A stretch of 54,978 nt of DNA from Bacteroidales bacterium (lineage in GTDB: Bacteria > Bacteroidota > Bacteroidia > Bacteroidales > P3), in assembly GCA_900771365.1 (NCBI GenBank), contig CAAGNU010000097.1, positions 1 to 54,978 on the forward strand, read 5' to 3'. A program made the translations under genes and the position numbers. Below are positions 7,267 to 14,250 of this stretch, piece by piece. The notes under the pieces were generated by a model. It saw only the letters and a program-made list of their open reading frames with translations, was not told the DNA's origin and made no database searches. Numbering within the stretch: position 1 is the stretch's first letter; each line of letters begins with the position of its first letter.

Positions 7267-9891
7267 ATGGCCAATCATGTTCCCGACTTATCCCAGCAGG
7301 CTATAATAGATATATCTGATGGCAAGCATCTTGTCTTGGCGCCTCCGGGATGCGGCAAGACCTATATCCTCGCCGAACGGGTGATACATGCCCGCCAGCA
7401 GGGTGTGGAGTACGCGGACATGCTTTGTCTGACCTTCACCAACCGTGCCAGCCGTGCTATGCGAGACCGCATCAAGGACCGCACGCACAACCCCGTCCCG
7501 CCCGATATCTTTGTCGGAAACGTGCATCGTTTCTGCTCCAACTACCTGTTTGAGCAAAAGAAAATCCCGCAGAACAGCTCTGTTATAGACGACCTGGATG
7601 CGGAAAGCATCATCACATTCCTGGCACATCTCGACCCCACGGAGGACCATTCTCGCTATACCTCGGACATCGTGAATCTCCAGCACGCCCTCAGCCAGCG
7701 TGATGCGGGGATGCCAGAGCGGCTCATTGTTCATGCCGATATGCTCTCAGCAGTAGACCCTCGCCGTGCAAAGGTGGCCCGTCTATATGCCGAATATAAA
7801 GAGACAGACTCCCTCCTTGATTTCGAAGACCTTTTGGAAAAGGCCTATTTCTGCGCCCTGCAAGACCCGGGACGGCATCGCTATAGCTGGATTCAGGTTG
7901 ACGAGGTGCAAGACCTCAGCTTCCTCCAGCTGGCCATAATCGACCTTTTCGCCACGGATGATGCCACCATCGTGTACCTCGGCGACGAGCAGCAGGCCAT
8001 CTTCTCATTCGTGGGTGCGAAGCTGGAGGCCTTGGAGATGCTCAAGCAGCGTTGTGCCCCCAGCCTCCACCACCTCAGCAAGAATCATCGCTCGCCGAAA
8101 TACCTTCTCAACCTTTTCAATGCGTACGCTATGGGACAGTTGGGCATAGACTCCGCCCTGCTCCCCACCACGGACGACGATTCGGAAGCCAAGCCGCAGG
8201 ATTGCTGCATTTTTCGGGCGTGCTACCAGGGCATGGATAGGTACTATCAGAAGGAGCAGCTTCGCTGTAGTTTTGATGGCTCCCCGTGCATGTTGTGCCA
8301 GAAGCCTGTGCGGGACGAGTACCGGCTGGCCGTCCGCCTCGCTCGCCGCTATGCCGATATGGAGCCGGAAGGGCGTGTGGCCATCATCGTTTCCACCAAT
8401 GCTGATGCCGACCGCCTCAGTCGCGAGTTCGGCGATGTCCCCCATTTCAAAATCTCGGGGCGCGACCTTTTCTCCACCCCTGCTGTGCTGCTTCTCCTCT
8501 CGCACCTCAACGTGGTGGCAAACGAAACCTGCTTCATCGCCTGGGCACGTCTGCTGTACCACCTTCATGTCGTGCCGGAATACGCTGTGGCACGCAATCT
8601 GATGCGTGAGCTGCGCAGCTGTGCCATCTCGCCTACCGACCTTTTGATGTACGACGGCAGCACCTACCTCCAGCAGTTTGTCGAGGCTTTCGACAATCAG
8701 GATATTGTCTTATTCGACACCGAGACCACGGGTCTGGACCTCTTTAACGATGATATCATCCAGATTGCGGCCGTGAAAGTTCGGCAGGGCCGTTTTGTGG
8801 AAGGCTCCGAGTTCAACATCATCATTGAGACCAACAAGGAGATACCGCCCATCGTAGGCGGGCATGAGAACCCCATGCTCACCGTATACCTCGAAAGCGA
8901 CCGTCTGTCGCGCGAGGAGGGGCTGAGCAGCTTCCTCGACTACTGCGAGGGCTTCCTTTTGGTGGGGCATAACGTAGAGTTCGACTTCAACATTCTTGAC
9001 AACAACCTCCTGCGTACCTTCGGACGCGGTCTGGGACACCGTCAGCGTTTCGACACCCTCAAGCTTACCCGCCTGGTCGAGCCGCGTCTGAGAGTGTATA
9101 AGCTGGAAAAACTCTTGGAGACGCTGCATCTCGAAGGCACCAACTCGCATAATGCCATCGATGATGTGATGGCCACGCTTTCCCTGCTCTATTACTGTCG
9201 CAGCAAGGCGGAGGCCTACCTCCCGCGACAGCATCAGATGCTGGCCACCCCTGCCTTGCTCCGAACCGTAGCCCTGTTCCGCGACAGCTACCGCGACCTA
9301 TTCCTGCACAGTATGCAGCGCCTCTTCCAGAAGCCCGGCGAAGGGCCGCAGCCAGCCATTGTGGACGAGCTGGACTATCTGTATGGCACCCTCCTCAGCC
9401 GCGGCATCGTGGAGCCTGTGGACAAGTGGCAGCACATCGTCGACTTCCTCTCCGTGGACGTGGTGGACACCTCTGTGGCGCCCACTTTCCGCGAGCAGCT
9501 CGACAAATACCTCGTCGAGATAAACACAACCCGCGAGTCCGACCTCTGCGACAGCTCTAGTATGCTCGCCGCGGGCAAGGAGCGATACTTCATCGCCACG
9601 GCTCACAAGGCCAAAGGCCTCGAGTTCGAAAGCGTTATTGTCTTCAACGCTACCGAAGGAGCCTATCCCTTTTTCTTCAACATGCAGAGCCTTGACGAGG
9701 AACGCATCAAAGAGGACGCGCGGCGCTTCTACGTGGCGCTCTCGCGTGCCAAAAAGCATCTCTGCATCACTTGCGCAGGTGTCGACAAGCGCGGTATGCC
9801 GGCCAAGCTGACACCTTTCATGATGTCGATTTTCGACCTCTTCACCATCTATGCGCTTAATGATGAAACGGGCTTGGTGGAGCAGATTTAG
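7267..9891 (+). CDS. UvrD/Rep-like SF1 helicase with embedded DEDDh exonuclease domain
   Basis: 874 residues. Helicase motifs: Walker A APPGCGKT at residues 25-32, motif Ia TFTNRASRAM, motif II QVDEVQD, motif III YLGDEQQAIFSF, motif IV KNHRSPKYLL, motif V ATAHKAKGLEF near residue 777, and motif VI RRFYVALSRAKKHL. Between motifs IV and V, residues about 479-645 form a DnaQ-type 3'-5' exonuclease: FDTETTG (Exo I), VGHNVEFDFNIL (Exo II) and HNAIDDVMAT (Exo III), with all DEDDh residues visible. A cysteine cluster near residues 338-345 (CSFDGSPCMLC) precedes the insert. The protein probably unwinds DNA 3'-5' and trims it, in repair or recombination. Start ATG 7267 is the first in frame. Confidence 0.88.
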   Translation: MANHVPDLSQQAIIDISDGKHLVLAPPGCGKTYILAERVIHARQQGVEYADMLCLTFTNRASRAMRDRIKDRTHNPVPPDIFVGNVHRFCSNYLFEQKKIPQNSSVIDDLDAESIITFLAHLDPTEDHSRYTSDIVNLQHALSQRDAGMPERLIVHADMLSAVDPRRAKVARLYAEYKETDSLLDFEDLLEKAYFCALQDPGRHRYSWIQVDEVQDLSFLQLAIIDLFATDDATIVYLGDEQQAIFSFVGAKLEALEMLKQRCAPSLHHLSKNHRSPKYLLNLFNAYAMGQLGIDSALLPTTDDDSEAKPQDCCIFRACYQGMDRYYQKEQLRCSFDGSPCMLCQKPVRDEYRLAVRLARRYADMEPEGRVAIIVSTNADADRLSREFGDVPHFKISGRDLFSTPAVLLLLSHLNVVANETCFIAWARLLYHLHVVPEYAVARNLMRELRSCAISPTDLLMYDGSTYLQQFVEAFDNQDIVLFDTETTGLDLFNDDIIQIAAVKVRQGRFVEGSEFNIIIETNKEIPPIVGGHENPMLTVYLESDRLSREEGLSSFLDYCEGFLLVGHNVEFDFNILDNNLLRTFGRGLGHRQRFDTLKLTRLVEPRLRVYKLEKLLETLHLEGTNSHNAIDDVMATLSLLYYCRSKAEAYLPRQHQMLATPALLRTVALFRDSYRDLFLHSMQRLFQKPGEGPQPAIVDELDYLYGTLLSRGIVEPVDKWQHIVDFLSVDVVDTSVAPTFREQLDKYLVEINTTRESDLCDSSSMLAAGKERYFIATAHKAKGLEFESVIVFNATEGAYPFFFNMQSLDEERIKEDARRFYVALSRAKKHLCITCAGVDKRGMPAKLTPFMMSIFDLFTIYALNDETGLVEQI

Positions 9892-10014
9892 AACGTCATT
9901 TTTAGCATTTCTTCCCCCGCGCAATAAGTTATTAATACTTGTTGAAAACTTTTTATTATCAAAAAAGTGTTTGTTTGAAATAAAGTTGTTATACTTGCAT
10001 AAAATTTTTAACGC

Positions 10015-10767
10015 ATGAACTCAAGAAGAACTCACAAGAAGAACCTGATTGTCAGCTATAAGAACCTATCCGAAGAATTAATAGCTTTGTTCCAAGAACG
10101 CTATCCGGAGGGTTATAAAGACTATTTGCAGCGTTTTGACAAGCCTAATGGCGACACAATTTTCGTGGTTCCGTTGGAAACGGACGACGCTGTGTACATG
10201 ATAAAATTTGATGTCAAAATCGACACCGCTTTCGATGATGACGATTCCGAGAAGGACTACTTCGACGAGGAAGTCGAGAAGGCCGACGAGGAGTTCGCTC
10301 CCCTGCAGGAGGCTATCGACAAGGAGGACGAAGATGGCAATAGTCGCCGCACCATTCGCGAAGTCCGCCATGGCGACTATGAGGCAGAGTCCGACAAGTC
10401 CAAGAAGCGTCCCAAGCCCAGCTCCTCTCTCAGCGCTCTGGGCGATGAGCTTAGAGAGGCTTTTGCGGATGATATCGACGATGCCGAAAACGATGAGTAC
10501 GACGACGAGCTTGATGAGGATGCAGAGGGCAGAGATGACGAATACGATGAGGACGAGCCCACCGATGAGGAACTCATGGATATCGAAAGCGAAGTCTATG
10601 CCAACGCAGAGATTCCTCCCGAAGAGCTGGCCGCCTTGGTTGCTGCGGAGGCTCCCGCACCCCAGAAGTCTAAGCGAGGCCGTAAGAAAAAGGTCGTCGC
10701 GGAGCCTGCTCCCGTTCCCGCGGCACCTAAGAAGAAAGGCCGTCCGAGAAAAATCAAGACAGAATAA
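10015..10767 (+). CDS. Acidic protein with C-terminal AT-hook-like tail
   Basis: 250 residues, no enzyme family recognised. Residues about 1-75 look folded (LSEELIALFQERYPEGYKDY, DAVYMIKFDVKID). Residues about 75-205 are extremely rich in Asp and Glu and probably disordered. The tail is basic and Pro/Ala-rich, with KSKRGRKKK and KKKGRPRKIK; the GRP core with flanking basic residues fits an AT-hook for the DNA minor groove. I infer a DNA-associated or histone-like regulator. A near-consensus promoter (TATACTTG at 9990-9997) lies just upstream and a strong terminator follows, so it is probably monocistronic. The function is unknown. Confidence 0.75.
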   Translation: MNSRRTHKKNLIVSYKNLSEELIALFQERYPEGYKDYLQRFDKPNGDTIFVVPLETDDAVYMIKFDVKIDTAFDDDDSEKDYFDEEVEKADEEFAPLQEAIDKEDEDGNSRRTIREVRHGDYEAESDKSKKRPKPSSSLSALGDELREAFADDIDDAENDEYDDELDEDAEGRDDEYDEDEPTDEELMDIESEVYANAEIPPEELAALVAAEAPAPQKSKRGRKKKVVAEPAPVPAAPKKKGRPRKIKTE

Positions 10768-10790
10768 CATTTTTACCTTTACATAGAAGA

Positions 10791-10817
10791 GGCGTCTCCT
10801 TGTGCGAGACGCCTTTC
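10791..10817 (+). terminator. Terminator after the AT-hook protein gene
   Basis: Perfect 8-bp stem GGCGTCTC / GAGACGCC (10791-10798 with 10806-10813) followed by TTTCTTATTT. Confidence 0.85.
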
Positions 10818-10843
10818 TTATTTCCCCGCAGCAAAGCTCCGCA

Positions 10844-10973
10844 TTCGACTGGTTCGACTGATTCGACTGATTCGATTAGCTAGCCATTCTAGATTAGCTA
10901 GATATTCTAGATTAGCTAGATATTCTAGATTAGCTAGATATTCTAGATTAGCTAGCCCTTCTAGATTAGCTAG
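10844..10973. repeat. 9-bp/18-bp periodic tandem array rich in CTAG
   Basis: Fourteen 9-bp units in phase. Four are TTCGACTGA-like (10844-10879); then come five 18-bp units built from CTAGATATT + CTAGATTAG, with edge variants CTAGCCATT and CTAGCCCTT (10880-10969), and a final CTAG. It lies between convergent genes. On the minus strand it reads as repeated Leu-Ala-Asn-Leu-Glu-Tyr, but I do not regard that as a gene. CTAG, often a rare tetranucleotide in bacteria, appears about ten times here. Confidence 0.9.
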
Positions 10974-10980
10974 GATTGTG

Positions 10981-11559
10981 TCACTTTTCGTAGAAGTGCA
11001 TGTCTGTGAGGTACTGGTAGACTGGTTCGGGGAGGAGGTAGCGGACATCGTGCTTCAGCTTGATCTGCTCGCGGATATAGGTGGAGGAGATGCCCATCTG
11101 CGGCACGTCGACCATGGTCACATGCGGGTGCTTGCTGAGCTTGCAGTCGTCCGACCCTGGGCGGGGGTAGACATAGAGCTGGTAGTGCTCGAGGATGTAG
11201 TCCCAGTTGCGCCAGCGTTCGAAAGTAGCGAGGTTGTCGGAGCCCATGATGAGGCAGAACTGCTTGTCGTGATACATCTCGCCGAGGTGTGCCAGCGTGA
11301 GCACGGTGTAAGATGGCTTGGGCAGGCTGAACTCCACGTCGCAGGCCCGCATCTTATAGTTGTCGAAGATGGCTTGGCGCACCATCTCCAGCCTTTGGCG
11401 GTCGGGGAGGAGCGTCTTGCGCTCCTTCAGGGGGTTCTGGGGCGAGACGACGAACCATACCTCGTCGAGGTCGGTGTTGCTCAGCATCGAGTTGGCGATG
11501 ATGAGGTGGCCGATGTGGACGGGGTTGAATGAGCCGAAAAACAGACCTATTTTCCTCAT
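10981..11559 (-). CDS. nadD: Nicotinate-nucleotide adenylyltransferase
   Basis: 192 residues, normal length. It adenylates nicotinate mononucleotide to form deamido-NAD in NAD synthesis. The nucleotidyltransferase signature GSFNPVHIGHLIIA (residues 9-22) includes the HxGH catalytic motif, and the C-terminal ISSTYIREQI matches the second ATP-binding motif (SSTxIR). The PQNPLKE loop is typical of the family. It is transcribed leftward and ends next to the CTAG array. A hairpin lies in its leader (11576-11606), and a possible -7 element TAACTTTG is at 11622-11629. Confidence 0.95.
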   Translation of the reverse strand: MRKIGLFFGSFNPVHIGHLIIANSMLSNTDLDEVWFVVSPQNPLKERKTLLPDRQRLEMVRQAIFDNYKMRACDVEFSLPKPSYTVLTLAHLGEMYHDKQFCLIMGSDNLATFERWRNWDYILEHYQLYVYPRPGSDDCKLSKHPHVTMVDVPQMGISSTYIREQIKLKHDVRYLLPEPVYQYLTDMHFYEK

Positions 11560-11575
11560 ATTTTTTAGTAAAAGA

Positions 11576-11606
11576 AGATGCCATAGTCTATAGGACTACA
11601 GCATCT
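11576..11606 (-). terminator. Hairpin between the 11634 gene and nadD
   Basis: Read on the minus strand, AGATGC pairs with GCATCT and an inner TAGTC pairs with GACTA, followed by TCTTTTACT. It can terminate the upstream gene or act as a leader hairpin for nadD, because a TAnnTTTG element (11622-11629, minus strand) precedes it. Confidence 0.55.
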
Positions 11607-11633
11607 GTCTTGTGAAATGAACAAAGTTACGAA

Positions 11634-12230
11634 TTAATAGTACTTGTATTTGCTGACAATCTGGATGTGGCGGAGCTTGTTGCCCTTGAAGGTGTAGACC
11701 TCGCCCACCTCGGCTGCGCCAGCGATGACCTTCAGCACGTTGATGTCGGTAGTGTAGGACTTGGGATAGCTCTTGAATACCACCTTGAAGACATCCTCTT
11801 TCGACATGCCCACCTTGATGCCGTTGTCCAGCACGATGGCGCTATCGGTAATCTTGGCGTAGACCATCTCCAGCTTCTCCGTCCAGATGCTGCGGTAGAA
11901 GTTGATGTTCGTGCCGTCGAGGCGCTTAAGGGTGTTCACGGCCACGGTCATCGTGTCGTAGAATCTCTTGTAGCCGCTCTCGCGGTACCAGTGCAGCTGG
12001 TTGTTGGTGATGAACTGTTCCACGGTGCTCCATTTGCCGAGCGGATAGATGGGATAATCGGCCAAAGAGAACACTGTCATGGTGTCGGCGTAGACTTTTA
12101 CGTCTTTTACCTGATATTCGGGACGGGCGTATGCCAGCATTCTCACGGCTTTGGCACGTGAGCTAACCTGCTGTGCATTAACAGTTACTGCGGTGATAAG
12201 CAGTGCGGCTATAAGGATAATCTTCTTCAT
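11634..12230 (-). CDS. Small secreted protein, unknown function
   Basis: 198 residues from ATG at 12230, chosen because MKKIILIAALLITAVTVNAQ is a clean Sec signal peptide; an in-frame start at 12284 adds an unlikely prefix. The mature part begins QQVSSRAKAVRML. Near residues 135-175, LDNGIKVGMSKEDVFKVVF is reminiscent of the GMxxxDV motif in BamE/SmpA-like domains, and VYTFKGNKLRHIQI suggests a final beta hairpin. No lipobox is present, so it is probably periplasmic. A -7 element TATTTTTG (minus strand, 12253-12260) lies just upstream. The family is not recognised with confidence. Confidence 0.6.
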   Translation of the reverse strand: MKKIILIAALLITAVTVNAQQVSSRAKAVRMLAYARPEYQVKDVKVYADTMTVFSLADYPIYPLGKWSTVEQFITNNQLHWYRESGYKRFYDTMTVAVNTLKRLDGTNINFYRSIWTEKLEMVYAKITDSAIVLDNGIKVGMSKEDVFKVVFKSYPKSYTTDINVLKVIAGAAEVGEVYTFKGNKLRHIQIVSKYKYY

Positions 12231-12252
12231 AATCATAGTATATTTCAAATTG

Positions 12253-12260
12253 CAAAAATA
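12253..12260 (-). promoter_or_regulatory. -7 element for the small secreted protein gene
   Basis: Minus-strand TATTTTTG matches TAnnTTTG, with a minus-strand TTTG at plus 12282-12285, about 21 bp upstream. Confidence 0.5.
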
Positions 12261-12381
12261 CGCAATTTTTGAAACATAACGCAAAAAAATATTGTTTATT
12301 GCAGTATATTATATATTTTTCACAAATAATTCGGCCTTCATATCCGTGCGTGGGCGGGGCGCCAAGGGCCTAACCCTTGGC

Positions 12382-13458
12382 TCACTTGGTCACCACGAGC
12401 TGGCGGGCGGAGAGCCCCTTGCTGGTCTGGATGCGGACGATGTAGGCGCCGTTTGCGAGGCTGCTGGTGCTGAGCAGCTGCTGTTGTGCGCGGCAGCCTT
12501 CGATGCTGAGGCACACCTGCCCGAGGGCGTTGCAGACGCTGATGCGCTCGATGGCCGCGTCGGCCTCCACCATCACGCTCTCAGCCGCGGGGTTGGGGTA
12601 GAGGCGCATCTGGCCGCCCTGTGCCGTCTCGATGCCGAGGTGCTGGTCCAGGAAGTCGCTCTGCGCGGCGTTCATCACGGCGCAGTTGTTGATGTCCGTG
12701 GCGTCGTAGTTGTAGACGATGGCCACCACGCGGCAGTTCTTGTAGACATACTCCTCGGGGAGCGTGTAGCTGAAGCTGTGGCTGAAAGCCATATTGCTGG
12801 CCTCGTCCACCACTAGGGCCTCGCCCCACAGCGGGGTGATGGTGTCACGCACCGTGGCCATGTGCCAGTAGTCCACGGCATAGTTGTTGGCGGGGTTTCC
12901 GTAGTTATAGTCGTGCTGCTGCATGAAGATGCTGTCCTCCACAAGGTAGATGACGAGGCGTGTGTTCTCGTCATACACCTGGTCGCCGAAGCGGCCGCTC
13001 ACGGTGCCGGTGAGCTGGCGCGTCACGGGGTCGTAGCCCACCTCAGGGGTGTAGACCTTGCAGTAGGTGGGCACCTCTTTGGCCTTGGCTATGGTCGTGC
13101 GGATGTCGCTCACGTTGCCCACGCTCCCCACGGGGCCGGCATCGCTCTCGTTGAAGCGGGTGCGGTCCACCATCATGGCGGGGGCGAAGGTGCTGCCGCC
13201 GTAGAACAGGGTCATCGTCTCGGCGATATCGTTGGTGAGGTCGTCCGTGCCGAAGCCGGCGTGGTACTTAATCCAGACGATGTTGCTGGAGTTGTTGGTG
13301 GCCGAGGTGATGCGGTCCGCGCCCGAGGGGCACCAGCCGCACTGGGCCGTGGTGAACTGTTCGATGACAACCTTGCGGGTGAACGTCTGCTTGCTATCCT
13401 GAGCCGTGGCTGCGAAGGCGAGCAGGACGAAGACGGTAATAAGTATGTGTTTCTTCAT
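12382..13458 (-). CDS. Omp28-like thioredoxin-fold protein with T9SS type A sorting domain
   Basis: 358 residues from ATG at 13458, where MKKHILITVFVLLAFAATAQ is the signal peptide; an earlier in-frame ATG would precede it by 38 residues. The mature N-terminus VVIEQFTTAQCGWCPSG carries a CxxC (Cys40, Cys43) in the setting typical of Bacteroidota Omp28-related proteins. The C-terminal about 75 residues are a T9SS type A domain: LRLYPNPAAESVMV, an internal ISVCNALGQV strand and a final GLSARQLVVTK. It should cross the outer membrane through T9SS and be surface-anchored or released. A thiol-disulfide role is inferred from the CxxC. A minus-strand TATCTTTG at 13562-13569 is the likely -7 element. 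Confidence 0.82.
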   Translation of the reverse strand: MKKHILITVFVLLAFAATAQDSKQTFTRKVVIEQFTTAQCGWCPSGADRITSATNNSSNIVWIKYHAGFGTDDLTNDIAETMTLFYGGSTFAPAMMVDRTRFNESDAGPVGSVGNVSDIRTTIAKAKEVPTYCKVYTPEVGYDPVTRQLTGTVSGRFGDQVYDENTRLVIYLVEDSIFMQQHDYNYGNPANNYAVDYWHMATVRDTITPLWGEALVVDEASNMAFSHSFSYTLPEEYVYKNCRVVAIVYNYDATDINNCAVMNAAQSDFLDQHLGIETAQGGQMRLYPNPAAESVMVEADAAIERISVCNALGQVCLSIEGCRAQQQLLSTSSLANGAYIVRIQTSKGLSARQLVVTK

Positions 13459-13561
13459 ATATTTATATCTTCTCGGGGCTCGTTCCTTCTTTGTCGCGGC
13501 ACCTCCGAAAGGCTGAGCCCCACCTCCTTCCGTGTGCCGAATGTCGTACTTTTTGAAACTG

Positions 13562-13569
13562 CAAAGATA
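13562..13569 (-). promoter_or_regulatory. -7 element for the Omp28-like gene
   Basis: Minus-strand TATCTTTG, an exact TAnnTTTG match, about 100 nt upstream of the start codon at 13458. Confidence 0.5.
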
Positions 13570-14120
13570 CATGTTTTTTTTTAAATTATCAGCATTTTTC
13601 TTCCAAAAACTTTTCCGCTATTTCCCATTTCTATGTGAATGAGCGCCTTACCGCTATGTCGCGGCTCATGCCATGGCGCTTTGGCAGCAGCCCAAAATGC
13701 CATTTTGCTTCCCGAATCCGTGCCTGCTTGGCGAGAAAAAGCCGCCTTGTGACACGAGAAGCGTTTTTTAACATATTCGTTAATTTCCCGCCCGGTTTTT
13801 TCACAATTCAGCCCCGATTTTGCCCTTTTCAAGCTCCGTCCTACCTTCGCCCTACCTCCGCCCAACCTTCGCTGTAGGTCCGACTCTAAGGGCGAAGCCT
13901 CTTAGGGGCATCTCTGGGGCTTGGGCGGGCCTGCGGTTTTTAACATTTGGACGGGCATGGCACGCCGGGCTGCCACCTCATTTGCAGGATGGTGGCGCGG
14001 CGCTTGGGCTCTCGGCATAAGGCTTTCGGCTGTATTATATTTTTTATATATCTAACTATTTTTGTATCAGTCTCTAATCCGTGGTAGTTGATTAAATGTT
14101 GATATTTTTGCGCTCAAAAA

Positions 14121-14151
14121 TTTGCCACATCAAAAAAAAATCGTATTTTTG
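14121..14151 (+). promoter_or_regulatory. Consensus Bacteroidota promoter
   Basis: TTTG at 14121-14124, exactly 19 bp, then TATTTTTG at 14144-14151: a perfect TTTG-N19-TAnnTTTG. It drives the large T9SS cargo gene at 14251, whose codon use also suggests strong expression. Confidence 0.85.
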
Positions 14152-14250
14152 CAGTCTGATAATTAAGCAAATCATCGAGGAAAATATCGTTTAATTAATT
14201 AATAATCAAAGCCGATGAGTCTGATGGCCTATAACGAGACAAAAAAATAA

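Larger units (their letters stand above)
13459..14250. other. Long intergenic region between divergent T9SS cargo genes
   Basis: About 790 bp without a believable gene. It contains promoters facing both ways (13562-13569 minus, 14121-14151 plus) and, at about 13838-13905, a stretch of CTACCTTCGCC/CTACCTCCGCCC words ending in AAGGGCGAAGCC. That stretch resembles compositional repeats at 38.0 and 51.6 kb. Confidence 0.6.

Noticed and set aside
10844..10973. CRISPR array
   Set aside because: Units are directly adjacent with no unique spacers, and no cas gene is present.
10818..11048. Minus-strand frame with Leu-Ala-Asn-Leu-Glu-Tyr repeats
   Set aside because: Produced by the 9-bp array, whose unit length is a multiple of three; it overlaps nadD in another frame and has no initiation context.
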